This document shows positions 36,199 to 46,130 of a stretch of DNA of 54,974 bases, piece after piece. Below the pieces are notes generated by a model that saw nothing but the letters and a program-made list of their open reading frames with translations, made no database searches and had not been told where the DNA came from. Position 1 is the stretch's first letter. Each line of letters starts with the position of its first letter. Origin of the DNA: Roseospira navarrensis (GTDB lineage: Bacteria; Pseudomonadota; Alphaproteobacteria; Rhodospirillales; Rhodospirillaceae); contig NZ_WIVE01000026.1 in assembly GCF_009601025.1 (NCBI RefSeq), forward strand, positions 1 through 54,974, read 5' to 3'. The position numbers were made by a program, and so were the translations under genes.

Positions 36199-36929
36199 CG
36201 CCAGATGCGCCTGCTCCGGGCGCCCTGCATGGGGTCGGCGTCGGCCCCGGGGACCCCGAGCTTCTGACCCTGCGCGCCGTGCGCGTCATCGACGATGCGG
36301 CCGTGATCGCCTATCCCGCCACCAGTCAGGGCGAGAGCATGGCGCTGGGCATCGTCGAGGCCTTTTTGCGCGACGAGCAGACGCAGGTCCCGCTGCCCCT
36401 GATGTTCAGCCCGGCCCAGACCCCGGACGATCCCGCCTATGACCGCGCGGCCGAGGTCATCGCCGGCCACCTGGACGCGGGCCGGGACGTGGCCGTGATC
36501 TGCCAGGGCGACCCGCTGTTCCACGGCTCGTTCATCTATCTGCTGGAGCGGCTGGGCGGGCGCTATGCCGTCGAGATCACGCCCGGCGTCTCCTCGGTCA
36601 TGGCCTGCGCGGCGGCCGTGGCGCGCCCCATCGCGCACGGCATGGAGACCCTGGCCGTGGTCCCGGCCACCGCGCCGGAAGAGCGGCTCGCCCGGGTCCT
36701 GGCCGAGACCGACGCCGCCGTGGTCATGAAGGTGGGCCGTCATCTGGGCAAGGTGGCGCGCGTGCTGGCGGCGGCGGGGCTCGCCGACGGCGCGGTCTGC
36801 GTCACCCGCGTCGGCCATCCGGACCAGGTGGTGCGCCCGCTGACCGAGGCGCTCGCCCGACCGGACGGGGTGCCCTATTTCACGGTGGTCCTGGCGCGCC
36901 GGGACGGAACGGCGGAGGCGGCGGCATGA
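36189..36929 (+). CDS. cobI: Precorrin-2 C20-methyltransferase
   Basis: 246-residue SAM-dependent tetrapyrrole methylase that methylates C20 of (cobalt-)precorrin-2. Family features: LHGVGVGPGDPELLTLRAVRVI at the start, AVICQGDPLFHGSFIYLLERL, EITPGVSSVMACAA, VVMKVGRHLGKV. It overlaps cobH by 10 bp and the next gene by 4 bp (ATGA), so translation is coupled. Sequence does not tell whether the substrate already carries cobalt; the cbiX and cbiG parts nearby favour that. Confidence 0.92.
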   Translation: MAVTPDAPAPGALHGVGVGPGDPELLTLRAVRVIDDAAVIAYPATSQGESMALGIVEAFLRDEQTQVPLPLMFSPAQTPDDPAYDRAAEVIAGHLDAGRDVAVICQGDPLFHGSFIYLLERLGGRYAVEITPGVSSVMACAAAVARPIAHGMETLAVVPATAPEERLARVLAETDAAVVMKVGRHLGKVARVLAAAGLADGAVCVTRVGHPDQVVRPLTEALARPDGVPYFTVVLARRDGTAEAAA

Positions 36930-38779
36930 CCGGACGTGACCAGACCTCAGGCGCGCCGGTGCTGGTGGTCCTGAACCGCACCGGCCTGGAGACGGCGCGC
37001 CGACTGGCGCCCCACCTGCCGGGCGCCGTGGTGCATGGGCTCGCGGACCGGGTGCCGGAGGCGGATGCGCCCTTCAAGGCCACCGTCGCCCACCTGCGGG
37101 CGCTGTTCAGCGCCGGCCGGCCCATCGTCGCCCTGTGCGCCAGCGGCATCGTGATCCGCGCCCTGGCGCCGCTGCTGGACGACAAGCACGCCGAGCCCCC
37201 CGTTCTGGCCGTGGCCGCCGACGGCTCGGCGGTGGTGCCGCTGCTGGGCGGGCATCACGGGGCGAATGCGCTGGCCGCGCGGCTGGCGGACGTCCTGGGC
37301 ATCGCCCCGGCGCTGACCACGGCGGGCGAGGTGACCGGCGGGCTCGCCCTGGACGCCCCGCCCCCGGGCTGGCGCGTCCATAACCCCGAGGCCGCCCGCG
37401 CCGCGATGGCCGCGCTGGTGGACGGCCGCCCGGTCGCGCTGGCGAACGAGGGCGCGGCGATGCTCACGGCCTGGATCACGGACGCCTCGGATGCCGTCGT
37501 GCCAGCGGACGTGTCCGCCACGGGCGCGCCCACGGTCCGGGTGAGCGACCGCGCGGCGGCGGCCGCGTCCCTGCCGCCGGACACCCTGCTGCTGCGGCCG
37601 CCCACCCTGGCGCTGGGTGTGGGCTGCGCCCGCGACTGTCCGCCGGCCGAGTTGGAAGCGCTGGCCCGGGAGACTCTCGCCGCCCACGACCTCTCGTCGG
37701 AGTCCGTGGCTTGCGTGGTGTCGCTCGACCTGAAGGCCGACGAAGGCGCCGTGCTGGCCCTGGCCGAGGCGCTGGGCGTGCCGGCGCGCTTCTTCGACGC
37801 CGCCGCGCTGGACGCGGAAACGCCCCGCCTCGCCACCCCCTCCGACGTGGTGTTCGCCGAGGTGGGCTGCCACGGCGTCTCGGAAGGCGCGGCCCTGGCC
37901 GCCGCCGGCCCGGACGGCACCCTGGTCGCGGCCAAGCGCAAGACCGCCAACGCCACCTGCGCCGTGGCCCGCGCCCCGGCGGGGATCGCGCCCGCGCAGA
38001 TCGGGCGCGCCCGGGGCGCGCTCCACATCGTGGGCATCGGCCCGGGCACCGAGGAATGGCGCACGCCCGAGGTCTCGGCCGCCATCGCCGGGGCCACCGA
38101 TCTGGTGGGCTACCGGCTCTATCTGGACCTGCTGGGTCCGGCTCAGGAGGGCAAGGCGCGCCACATGTCCGATCTGGGCGCCGAGACGGACCGCGTGGTG
38201 GCCGCCCTGAACCTCGCCGCCGAGGGGCGGCGGGTGGCCCTTGTGTGCTCGGGCGATGCCGGCATCTATGCGCTGGCGACCCTGGTGTTCGAGCAGCTTG
38301 AGACCGGCGGCCGGCCCGACTGGCAGCGCGTCGAGATCGCCGTCTGCCCCGGAGTCTCCGCCATGCAGGCCGCCGCCGCGCGCGCTGGCGCGCCCCTGGG
38401 GCACGACTTCTGCGCCATCTCGCTGTCGGACCTGCTCACCCCCCGGGCGGTGATCGACCGCCGCGTGGCCGCCGCCGCCGAGGGCGATTTCGTCATCGCC
38501 TTCTACAACCCGGTCTCCAAGCGCCGCCGCGATGCCCTGCCCACGGCGCGGGACGTGCTGCTGCGCCACCGCCCGGCCGACACCCCCGTGATCCTGGCCC
38601 GCAACCTGGGCCGCGACGGGGAAACGGTGCGCGTCACGACCCTGGACGCGCTCTCGGTGGACGACGTGGACATGCTGACCCTGGTCATGGTCGGGTCCAG
38701 CGAGACCCGCCGCCTCGGCCGCTGGGTCTACACCCCGCGCGGCTATGCCGCCAAACAGACGACGGACGCCGCCGAATGA
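36926..38779 (+). CDS. cobJ: CbiG-CobJ fusion: cobalt-precorrin-5A hydrolase + precorrin-3B C17-methyltransferase
   Basis: 617 residues with two enzymes in one chain. Residues 1-345 are CbiG-like: N-terminal [24 protein letters not shown] and [21 protein letters not shown]-terminal [27 protein letters not shown] and [17 protein letters not shown]. Residues about 363-605 are CobJ/Cbi[47 protein letters not shown]-like [48 protein letters not shown]. In the pathway these act next to each other (C17 methylation with ring contraction, then delta-lactone opening after C11 methylation). It overlaps cobI and cobM by ATGA. Such fusions are known in alphaproteobacteria. Confidence 0.92.
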   Translation: MTGRDQTSGAPVLVVLNRTGLETARRLAPHLPGAVVHGLADRVPEADAPFKATVAHLRALFSAGRPIVALCASGIVIRALAPLLDDKHAEPPVLAVAADGSAVVPLLGGHHGANALAARLADVLGIAPALTTAGEVTGGLALDAPPPGWRVHNPEAARAAMAALVDGRPVALANEGAAMLTAWITDASDAVVPADVSATGAPTVRVSDRAAAAASLPPDTLLLRPPTLALGVGCARDCPPAELEALARETLAAHDLSSESVACVVSLDLKADEGAVLALAEALGVPARFFDAAALDAETPRLATPSDVVFAEVGCHGVSEGAALAAAGPDGTLVAAKRKTANATCAVARAPAGIAPAQIGRARGALHIVGIGPGTEEWRTPEVSAAIAGATDLVGYRLYLDLLGPAQEGKARHMSDLGAETDRVVAALNLAAEGRRVALVCSGDAGIYALATLVFEQLETGGRPDWQRVEIAVCPGVSAMQAAAARAGAPLGHDFCAISLSDLLTPRAVIDRRVAAAAEGDFVIAFYNPVSKRRRDALPTARDVLLRHRPADTPVILARNLGRDGETVRVTTLDALSVDDVDMLTLVMVGSSETRRLGRWVYTPRGYAAKQTTDAAE

Positions 38780-39540
38780 CGGTTCATTTCATCGGGGCCG
38801 GTCCCGGGGCCCCCGACCTCATCACCGTACGCGGCCTGGCCCTGATCCGCCGCTGCCCCGTGATCCTGTTTGCCGGCTCGCTGGTGCCGCGCGCCGTGCT
38901 GGACGAGGCCGCGCCGGATGCTCGGGTGATCGACACCGCGCCGTTGCACCTGGACGAGATCCTGGCGGAGATCGAGGCCGCGCAGGCTGCCGGGCACGAC
39001 GTGGCGCGGGTGCACTCGGGCGATCCCAGCCTGTACGGCGCGATCGGCGAGCAGATCCGGCGGCTGGACGCCCTGGGCATCCCCTGGCAGATCGTGCCCG
39101 GCGTGCCGGCCTTCGCCGCCGCCGCCGCCACCCTGGGTCGGGAACTCACCCTGCCGGATGTGGCGCAGACCGTGATCCTGACCCGCACCGCCACCCGCAG
39201 TTCGGCCATGCCCAACCGCGAGGACCTGGACACCCTGGGGCGCAGCGGCGCAACCCTGGCCATCCACCTGTCGGTGACCAACCTCGCCCGGGTGGTGCGC
39301 GAGCTGACCCCGCACTACGGGCCGGACTGCCCGGTGGCCGTGGTCTACCGGGCGAGCTGGCCCGACGAGCAGGTGCTGACCGGCACCCTGGAGACCATCC
39401 GCGAGCAGGTGAAGGCCGCCGGTCTGACCCGGACCGCGCTGATCCTGGTCGGGCGCGTGCTGGACCCGGCGGGCGGGTTCAGCGACAGCCGCCTGTATGC
39501 GGCGGACCATCATCACGTCCTGCGGCCGCGTTCCGGTTGA
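38776..39540 (+). CDS. cobM: Precorrin-4 C11-methyltransferase
   Basis: 254-residue SAM-dependent methylase (CobM/CbiF). Motifs: [18 protein letters not shown] at the start, [51 protein letters not shown] and [11 protein letters not shown]. It overlaps the CbiG-CobJ fusion by ATGA and ends the cobalamin block in this window; cobK, cobL/cbiET, cbiD and the later amidation genes are not here. Confidence 0.93.
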   Translation: MTVHFIGAGPGAPDLITVRGLALIRRCPVILFAGSLVPRAVLDEAAPDARVIDTAPLHLDEILAEIEAAQAAGHDVARVHSGDPSLYGAIGEQIRRLDALGIPWQIVPGVPAFAAAAATLGRELTLPDVAQTVILTRTATRSSAMPNREDLDTLGRSGATLAIHLSVTNLARVVRELTPHYGPDCPVAVVYRASWPDEQVLTGTLETIREQVKAAGLTRTALILVGRVLDPAGGFSDSRLYAADHHHVLRPRSG

Positions 39541-39552
39541 CCGGCAGGCCCC

Positions 39553-39597
39553 GGACGGCATAGTACCGGCATTGCCCTTGAGGGTACCGTGCCGTCC
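39553..39597. repeat. Imperfect hairpin after cobM
   Basis: GGACGGCA (39553-39560) pairs with TGCCGTCC (39590-39597), then a 2-nt mismatch and a 5-bp inner stem (GTACC / GGTAC). It lies between cobM and the DUF4153 gene, both on the plus strand. No T-run follows, so if it acts as a terminator it is not a classical one. Confidence 0.5.
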
Positions 39598-39624
39598 CGT
39601 CCATAGCTGCCGGACTTCCCTGCC

Positions 39625-41478
39625 ATGACTCCCTCGACGCCTCTTTCCGCGATTGTCGCGGCCCTGGCCAGCCAGCCTTCGACCTGGATCTCCGCCGCCC
39701 GCGCGGTGCCCGTCGCTGTCGCCTGCGCGGTGCTGGGCACGCTGCTGGGGATCTGGATGGTCCTGGGCGTGCCCGATGTCCTGGCGCTGGAAACCACCAT
39801 CGCCCTGATGACCTGCGGCATCGGGTTCTTCGCCGCCCTGGCGATGGACTGGGGGCTGCGGCGCCAGGGCTGGTGGCCGCGCCCGGCCCGCGTCTTCGGC
39901 TCGGCCGTGGTCATCATCGTGGCCGGGGCCACGCTGTACGCCATTCCCGACCATCCGGACGCGCGCCTTTTCCCCTACATCTACTGGCAGGCCGGCGCGA
40001 TCCTGATGGCGCTCTATTACGCCCTGCGGCCGCCCAAGGAGGCGCCGGAGGAGAAGGCGCACCTGATCGGATGGTACGCCGGCGAACGCGTGCTGGTCAG
40101 CGCGGCCATGGGCTGGGGCCTGGCCACGCTGCTGGGCGGGGGCATCGTCGTCGCCCTGCTGGCCTGCGACGAACTGCTGGGCCTTCCGGTCGCCACCGAG
40201 GTCTATGAGATCGTGTGGGTCCTGGCCTACGGCATCGTCTGGCCCATGGCCTTCCTGGTGGGCGCCACCCAGGCCATGCCGGAAGAGGACCACGAGCGCC
40301 CGGCCGTGCCCGAGCGCACGCCGCGCTGGATCGCCGTCGCCGTGACCTGGGCGCTGATCCCGCTCGCCCTGCTGTACATGGCCATCCTGTACGTCTACCT
40401 CGTTCAGATCGTGCTGGGCGTGGCGACGGACTGGGGCAGCATCGCCGCGCTCAACGCCGCCTACCTGGGCTTCGGTGTCGGCGCGCACATGGCCGCCCTG
40501 CCGCTGGCCCGCCAGGGCAACTGGTTCGCCGCCTTTTACCGCCGCGTGTTCCCCTGGACGGTGCCGCTGCCGCTGCTGGCCCTGGCCTGGGCGGTGTGGA
40601 TCCGGCTGTTCGAATACGGCATCACCGAGGCCCGCGGACTGCTCATCATTGCCGTCATCTGGCTGGTGCTGCTCTGTGTCGCGTGGCTGCTGAAGGGCCA
40701 GCGGGCCGGACCGGCCACGCCGGTGGGGCTGCTCGGCATCCTGCTGGTGCTGGGCGCGCAGGGCCCCTGGGGTGCCCCGGAACTCAGTTTCCTCAGCCAG
40801 GAGCGCGCGCTGCGCGGCCTGCTGGATCAGCACGGCATGCTGGAGGATGGCCGCGCCGTTCCGGCCGAGGACGAGGTGCCGAAGGAGGACCAGCGCCGTC
40901 TGGTCCACCTGCTCACGTACTTCCATGAACGGGGCACCAACTACCGCATCGCCGAGCTGTTCCCGGATGGCGAGATCACCGCCGCCAGTCGCGCCCGGGC
41001 GCTGGACTTGGATGTGCCCGCCGCGATGACCACCCAGCAGACCCTGCACATCTACGCAGACGGCGCGCGCGAGGTGGTGCCTGTCTCCGGCTTCGACACC
41101 CTGGTGACGGTGTCCTTCTCCGAGTCCGGGGAACGGACGGCCGTGTTCGAGGACGTGGCCTCTGTCACCCTGGACGGGACGGCCGTGACCGTCACTCTGG
41201 ACGGCGCGGAAGACTCGGCGTCGCTCACCCTGGACCTGACCCCCGTGATCGCGGCCGCTTTCGCCGCAGCGGAAGAAGACACGGACGGCGAGGCCGACCG
41301 CATCGGCGACCGGAGCCTGAGCCTGCCCCGCGACGTGTTGACGGTGGAGACCGAGGGCGGCCCGGACGGGGCCTCGGCGCGGCTGGCGGTCGAGACCCTG
41401 CGGGTGCGCCACGACGGCGTGGCGGACGGCGCCACCCTGAGCCATGTGAGCGGCACTTTGCTCATCGCCCGCCCGTAA
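39625..41478 (+). CDS. DUF4153 membrane protein
   Basis: 617 residues. About eleven to twelve hydrophobic helices fill the first 390 residues, including the family's RIRLFEYGITEARGLLIIAVIWLVLL-like segment (here WIRLFEYGITEA). The remaining about 225 residues form a soluble, acidic domain (LVHLLTYFHERGTNYRIAELFPDG onwards) that should face one side of the membrane. Function unknown. It follows cobM by 84 bp but no metal-transport motif is seen; co-transcription is possible yet unproven. Confidence 0.8.
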   Translation: MTPSTPLSAIVAALASQPSTWISAARAVPVAVACAVLGTLLGIWMVLGVPDVLALETTIALMTCGIGFFAALAMDWGLRRQGWWPRPARVFGSAVVIIVAGATLYAIPDHPDARLFPYIYWQAGAILMALYYALRPPKEAPEEKAHLIGWYAGERVLVSAAMGWGLATLLGGGIVVALLACDELLGLPVATEVYEIVWVLAYGIVWPMAFLVGATQAMPEEDHERPAVPERTPRWIAVAVTWALIPLALLYMAILYVYLVQIVLGVATDWGSIAALNAAYLGFGVGAHMAALPLARQGNWFAAFYRRVFPWTVPLPLLALAWAVWIRLFEYGITEARGLLIIAVIWLVLLCVAWLLKGQRAGPATPVGLLGILLVLGAQGPWGAPELSFLSQERALRGLLDQHGMLEDGRAVPAEDEVPKEDQRRLVHLLTYFHERGTNYRIAELFPDGEITAASRARALDLDVPAAMTTQQTLHIYADGAREVVPVSGFDTLVTVSFSESGERTAVFEDVASVTLDGTAVTVTLDGAEDSASLTLDLTPVIAAAFAAAEEDTDGEADRIGDRSLSLPRDVLTVETEGGPDGASARLAVETLRVRHDGVADGATLSHVSGTLLIARP

Positions 41479-41529
41479 CGGATCGCGCGGGGCTACACTC
41501 GTCCTGTCGTCGGGGACGCCGCCCGAACT

Positions 41530-41563
41530 CCCTCCCCTGGCAAGGGGAGGGTCGGGGAGGGGC
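41530..41563. repeat. G/C-rich palindrome, family A half copy
   Basis: CCCTCCCCT-GGC-AAGGGGAGGG stem followed by TCGGGGAGGGG, the same layout as one half of the elements at 19418-19515 and 27046-27166. It follows the DUF4153 stop by about 50 bp. Confidence 0.6.
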
Positions 41564-41815
41564 AAGGGCTTCGAAACGCAAACGGTTCGGGGGCCGGTCG
41601 CGCGAGCCGGACCCGATTCGTCCATGCTGGACGCGCCTCATTCGATCTCTGAGAAACCATATGGCGTTTTGTTGCTGTGTCCGCTATCCCGCGTAACAGC
41701 CTGCCGCTGAAGCCGGGTAGTCGGACCGGAGCGGATGCCGCCATGGGCGGGGTCTGGGAAGTGGAGAGACGCACCACCTGCGGCAGGCACTCTTTGAAGA
41801 GTGAAGGCCTTCTTG

Positions 41816-41842
41816 CCGGGCGGGAGTTGCACTCCCGCCCGG
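41816..41842. repeat. Perfect 12-bp-stem hairpin with TGC loop
   Basis: CCGGGCGGGAGT (41816-41827) and ACTCCCGCCCGG (41831-41842) pair perfectly around a 3-nt loop. A smaller perfect hairpin, CACTCTT-TG-AAGAGTG, lies just before it at 41788-41803. Confidence 0.7.
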
Positions 41843-41875
41843 ATCGATGTCATCCCCCCTCGTGGGCAAAACGGT

Positions 41876-41902
41876 CCGGACGGGGCTGCAAGCCCCGTCC
41901 GG
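41876..41902 (-). terminator. Likely terminator of smc
   Basis: CCGGACGGGGCT (41876-41887) pairs perfectly with AGCCCCGTCCGG (41891-41902) around the loop GCA. On the minus strand it begins 7 bp after the smc stop and is followed by ACCGTTTTG, so stem plus T-run fit an intrinsic terminator. The stem and loop size mirror the neighbouring hairpin at 41816-41842. Confidence 0.55.
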
Positions 41903-41908
41903 CAGGAC

Positions 41909-44900
41909 TCAAGGCTTCTGATCGCGCAGGATCTCGGCCTCGCGCAGGTCCACCGACACCAGCTTGGAGACGCCGCGCTCCATCATGGTCACGCCGAACA
42001 GGCGGTCCATGCGGGCCATGGTCATGCGGTGGTGCGTGACCATGAGGAATCGGGTCGCGGTGGTCCGGGTCAGATCCTCCAGCAGGGTGCACAGCCGGTC
42101 CACGTTGGCGTCGTCCAGGGGCGCGTCCACCTCGTCCAGCACGCAGATGGGCGCGGGGTTGGTCAGGAACACCGCGAACAGCAGGGCCAGCGCGGTCAGC
42201 GCCTGTTCCCCGCCCGACAGCAGCGAGAGGATCTGCAGCCGCTTGCCCGGCGGGCTGGCCATGATCTCCAGGCCCGCTTCCAGGGGGTCGTTGCTCTCGA
42301 TCATCTCCAGGTGCGCCTGTCCGCCGCCGTAGAGGCGCGTGAACAGGGTGCGGAAGTGCTCGTTGACGGCCGTGAACGAGTCCACCAGCCGCTGCCGACC
42401 CTCGCGGTTGATCTCTGAAATGCCCTGGCGCAGGCGGGCGATGGCGCCGGTCAGATCCTCGCGCTCGTGGCGCAGGGCGGCCACCTTCTCGTCCAGCTCG
42501 GCCAGCTCCGCTTCGGCGCGCAGGTTGACCGGCCCGATGCCGTCGCGCTGGCGGGACAGCCTGGAGAGGTCGGCCTCGGCCGCCTCCAGGTCGGGCAGGG
42601 CGTCGTCCGGATCGAGCCCGGCGGTCTCGGGCAGGGCGTCCGGGGTGCAGTCCAGCCGGTCCGCGATGTCGCCCGCGACAGACCGACACGCCGCCTGGCC
42701 CTGCTCCACCTCCGAGTCGCGGCGCACCCGGGTCTCGCGGGCCTGGGCGAGCGCACCGTCGGCGGCCTTGCGGGCCGCGTCGGCCTCGCGCGCCCCGGTC
42801 TCTGCCTGGGCGAGGGTGTCGGCGGCCTCCGCCTGTGCGGCCTCCGCCGCCCGGATCGAGTCGGCGAGGGCCTCCTGCTGCGCGCGCAGGGCCTCCGGCG
42901 CCTGCTCCAGGTCGGCGAGCGCCGCCGTGATCTCCGCCCGGCGCGCGTCCAGGTCGGCCAGGGTGGCGCGACCCTGCTCCAGCCGCCGGCCCCACGAGGC
43001 CAGATCGTCGGCCACCGCCTTCGTCCGCCGCTCCCGGTCGCCGATCTCCCGCAGCAGGCGGTCATGGTCGGCCCGCGCCTCCACCAGCGCCGTCCGCTGG
43101 GCGGTGAGCGCGGTCCGCTGTGTCTCCAGCGCCGCGCGAGCCTCGGCGCCGTCGCCGGCCTCGGCCCGTTCGGCGCGGGCGGCCTCGACCTGAGCAGCCG
43201 CTTCGGTCCCGTCCGCCGTGACCTGATCGAGCGTGGCCTTGACCGAGGCCAGTTTCGCTTCCGCCTCCGTCGCCTTGCGGCGCAGCGCCTCCGCCGTCGC
43301 CCGCGCCTGGGAGAGCGCGCCATCGGCCGCCTTCACCCCGTCGCGGGCGGCGCGTTCGGCCGTCTCGGCCTGCGTCAGGCCATCACGGGCGGCCTGGACG
43401 GCGGTTTCCGCGTCCGCCACCCGCGCTTCGGCGGCCGCCAGGGCCTCCGACAGTTCGGCCAAGCGGTTCCGGGTGCGCAGCCGCGCCGCCGCCTGGGCGC
43501 CCGCCGCCGCGCCCGCGCCGGCCCCGGCGCGCGCCGTCAGGCCGTCCCAGCGCCACAGGTCGCCGTCCGCGCTGACCAGACGCTGCCCGGGGCCCAGGTC
43601 ATGGCGCAGGGCGTCCCCCGTCTCCCGGTCCCGCACCACGCCCACGGCCGCGAGCGCGCGGGCGAGCGCGGGTGGGGCCCGCACATGATCGGCCAGCGGG
43701 ACCACGCCAGGGGGCAGCGGCGTGGCTTCGGCCAGGGGCGGCAGGTCGGCCCAGAAGGCCGGGGCCGCCGCATCGAGCGCCGCCGTCAGGTCGTCGCCGA
43801 GCGCCGCGCCCAGCGCGGTCTCGTAGCCCGGCGCGGCGGTCAGCGACTCCAGCACGGGGGGCGCGTTCCCGGCGGGCGGGGCCTCGCGGGTCAGCATCTG
43901 TTCCAGGGCCTGCACCTCGGCGCGCAGGCTGGCGCGCTCCGCCGCCACGCCCTGGGCGGCCTCGCGCGCAGCGTCGAAGGCCGCGCGGGCTTCGATGCGG
44001 GCCGCTTCCGCCTGCTCGCGGCGGGCGCCGGCGTCGGCGCGGGCCTCTTCGGCCTTGGCCACGGCTGCTTCGGCGGCTTCCACCTCTGCCGGATCCAGGG
44101 CGCGGGCGCGCGCCGTCTCCAGCTCTCGGGTCAGGTCGTCCCGCCGTCGGGACAGCCGCTCGGCCCGCTGGGCGGCTTCCGCCACGCGGCGGTCGAGCGC
44201 CGACCGGCGGGCGTCCGCCTCGGCCAGGGCCTGGGTCGCGCGGGTGGCCTCCGCCTCCCGCGCGTTCACCTCGGCGTTGACGGCCTGGAGCCGCGCCGTC
44301 GTCGCCTCGCGGGCCGCCGTCTCGCCCTCGGCGGCCGCCTGAAGCGCGGTCTGTTCCTGGGTCAGGCGGGCGAGGGCCGCCTCGGCGTCGGTGACGCGGG
44401 TGCGCTCGCGCTCGCGGTCGCGGTCGGTCTGCTCCAGGCGGGTGCGGTTGTCGGCCAGGGCGGCCGTCACCCGCTTGCGTTCGGCCTCCAGGCGCTCGCG
44501 TTCGACCACAAGGCGCTGCAGCGCCGCCGCCGCTTCCGTCGCCCGCTCGCGCAAGGGGGGCAGCGCCTCCGCGGCGCGCTCGTGCGCGGTGGTGGCCGCC
44601 GTCGCCGCCGCCGTGGCCTCGCCCACCAGCCGCTCGCTCTCCCGCAGCGCGCCGCGCGCCCGGTCCAGGCCCCGGATCGCGCCCAGCCAGCGCTGACGCA
44701 TGACCACCGCTTCGGCGCGGCGGATGGCCTCGGAGATCTCGCGGTATTGGGCCGCCTGCCGGGCCTGCTTGCGCAGGTTGCGCGCCTGTCCGTCCAGGGC
44801 GGACAGCACGTCGTCCAGCCGCTCCAGGTTCGCCTCCGCACCCTTCAGGCGCAGTTCGGCCTCGTGCCGCCGGGCGTGCAGGCCGGAGATGCCGGCGGCC

Positions 44901-45397
44901 TCTTCCAGCAGGGCGCGGCGCTGCGCGGGCTTGGCGGCGATGATCGCGCCCACGCGCCCCTGCGAGACCATGGCGGTGGAGCGTGCGCCCGTGGCCGCAT
45001 CGGCGAACAGAAGCTGGACGTCGCGCGCCCGGGCGTCCTTGCCGTTGACCCGGTAGGCCGAGCCCGAGCCGCGCTCGATCCGGCGCGTGATCTCCAGGTC
45101 CTGGAACTGGCGGAAGGCGGTGGCCGTGCCGTCGCTGTTGTCCAGGTCGATGGTCACTTCGGCGATGTTGCGCGCCGGCCGCTGGCTGGTGCCGCCGAAG
45201 ATGACGTCGTCCATCTCGCCGCCCCGCATCTGCTTGGCGGAGGTCTCGCCCATGACCCAGCGCAACGCCTCGACCAGGTTCGACTTGCCGCAGCCGTTCG
45301 GGCCGACCACCCCGGTCAGGCCGGACTCGATGACGAGGTCGGTCGGATCCACGAACGACTTGAAGCCGGACAGGCGCAGGCGGGTGAACTGGACCAT
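41909..45397 (-). CDS. smc: Chromosome segregation protein SMC
   Basis: 1162-residue structural-maintenance-of-chromosomes ATPase that compacts and separates chromosomes with ScpA and ScpB. The Walker A GPNGCGKSN is at 32-40. Two long coiled coils rich in Ala, Arg and Glu (about 165-500 and 665-985) flank a hinge domain near 505-660. The C-terminal head has the signature LSGGEQALTALALLF and Walker B PICVLDEVDAPLDDANVD. The start at 45397 gives the classic MVQFTRLRLSGFKSFVDPT; a further upstream Met at 45454 adds an arginine/proline-rich stretch. It lies downstream of the dsbA-like gene on the same strand, 43 bp away. Confidence 0.96.
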   Translation of the reverse strand: MVQFTRLRLSGFKSFVDPTDLVIESGLTGVVGPNGCGKSNLVEALRWVMGETSAKQMRGGEMDDVIFGGTSQRPARNIAEVTIDLDNSDGTATAFRQFQDLEITRRIERGSGSAYRVNGKDARARDVQLLFADAATGARSTAMVSQGRVGAIIAAKPAQRRALLEEAAGISGLHARRHEAELRLKGAEANLERLDDVLSALDGQARNLRKQARQAAQYREISEAIRRAEAVVMRQRWLGAIRGLDRARGALRESERLVGEATAAATAATTAHERAAEALPPLRERATEAAAALQRLVVERERLEAERKRVTAALADNRTRLEQTDRDRERERTRVTDAEAALARLTQEQTALQAAAEGETAAREATTARLQAVNAEVNAREAEATRATQALAEADARRSALDRRVAEAAQRAERLSRRRDDLTRELETARARALDPAEVEAAEAAVAKAEEARADAGARREQAEAARIEARAAFDAAREAAQGVAAERASLRAEVQALEQMLTREAPPAGNAPPVLESLTAAPGYETALGAALGDDLTAALDAAAPAFWADLPPLAEATPLPPGVVPLADHVRAPPALARALAAVGVVRDRETGDALRHDLGPGQRLVSADGDLWRWDGLTARAGAGAGAAAGAQAAARLRTRNRLAELSEALAAAEARVADAETAVQAARDGLTQAETAERAARDGVKAADGALSQARATAEALRRKATEAEAKLASVKATLDQVTADGTEAAAQVEAARAERAEAGDGAEARAALETQRTALTAQRTALVEARADHDRLLREIGDRERRTKAVADDLASWGRRLEQGRATLADLDARRAEITAALADLEQAPEALRAQQEALADSIRAAEAAQAEAADTLAQAETGAREADAARKAADGALAQARETRVRRDSEVEQGQAACRSVAGDIADRLDCTPDALPETAGLDPDDALPDLEAAEADLSRLSRQRDGIGPVNLRAEAELAELDEKVAALRHEREDLTGAIARLRQGISEINREGRQRLVDSFTAVNEHFRTLFTRLYGGGQAHLEMIESNDPLEAGLEIMASPPGKRLQILSLLSGGEQALTALALLFAVFLTNPAPICVLDEVDAPLDDANVDRLCTLLEDLTRTTATRFLMVTHHRMTMARMDRLFGVTMMERGVSKLVSVDLREAEILRDQKP

Positions 45398-45440
45398 GCG
45401 GGTGCGGCGGATGGGACGGGGGGAAGGCGGGACGGCCGGA

Positions 45441-46130
45441 TCAGCCGCCCGCATCCTCCAGCGCCTCGTCGATGGCCTCGGACAGGCTTTCGGCCGAATA
45501 GCTGCCCGTGTGCTTGGTGCCGTTGATGACGAAGGTGGGCGTGCCGGTGATGTTGTAGCGCTCCCGCGCCTGTTCCTGACGGTCCAGGATCTCGCGGTAC
45601 AGGGTCTCGTTCTGCAGGCAGGCGTCCACGTCCTCCTTCGACATGCCGCCCAGGCGGGCGATGCTGGTCAGCGATTCGCGCGGGGTGCGGGTCTGCCAGG
45701 CGGCGGGATCGCCGTAGAAGGTCTCGACGAAGGCCTGGTAGCGCTCAGACGGCGCGCAGCGGGTGATGAGCGAGACCGCGCCGGCCAGATTGTCCAGCGG
45801 GAAGTCCACCAGGCGCAGGTTGGCCTTGCCGGTGTCGATATAGCGGTCCTTCAGTTCGGGCAGGTGGTCCTGGTGGAACGTGGCGCAGTGACCGCAGGTG
45901 AACGACGAGAACTCCAGGATCTGCACCGGGGCATCCGGGTCGCCCAGGATGTGTTCCTGATAGGTGGCCGCTTCGGTGGCGTCGGTCGCCTCGGAGGCGG
46001 AGTCGGCGGCAGCCTCGGGGGCGTCGGCCTGGGCGCGCGCCGGGGTGCCGTGGGCCAGGGTCAGGCCGCCGGCCAGCAGCAGGACGGCGACAGTGGACAG
46101 CGGACGGCCGGAAAAGAGCGATGACAACAC
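45441..46130 (-). CDS. DsbA-family periplasmic thiol-disulfide oxidoreductase
   Basis: 229 residues. Signal peptide at the N-terminus (hydrophobic 13-30, ending GTPARAQA), an acidic/Ala linker (36-56), then a thioredoxin-type domain. Active site C79-G-H-C82 (FTCGHCATFH) and cis-proline loop GTPTF near residue 193. The spacing and helical insert resemble DsbA/BdbD-like alphaproteobacterial proteins. The start is GTG 46130, chosen for AGGAGAG 7-9 nt upstream; no ATG fits. It precedes smc, an arrangement common in this class. Confidence 0.88.
   Translation of the reverse strand: MLSSLFSGRPLSTVAVLLLAGGLTLAHGTPARAQADAPEAAADSASEATDATEAATYQEHILGDPDAPVQILEFSSFTCGHCATFHQDHLPELKDRYIDTGKANLRLVDFPLDNLAGAVSLITRCAPSERYQAFVETFYGDPAAWQTRTPRESLTSIARLGGMSKEDVDACLQNETLYREILDRQEQARERYNITGTPTFVINGTKHTGSYSAESLSEAIDEALEDAGG

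Larger units (their letters stand above)
41479..41908. other. 430-bp convergent gap with several hairpins
   Basis: No gene is supported. Contents from left: a half copy of the G/C-rich palindrome family (41530-41563), a lower-GC stretch (about 41630-41700) without recognisable function, and three compact hairpins at 41788-41803, 41816-41842 and 41876-41902. The region separates the DUF4153 gene from smc, which converge here. Confidence 0.5.
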
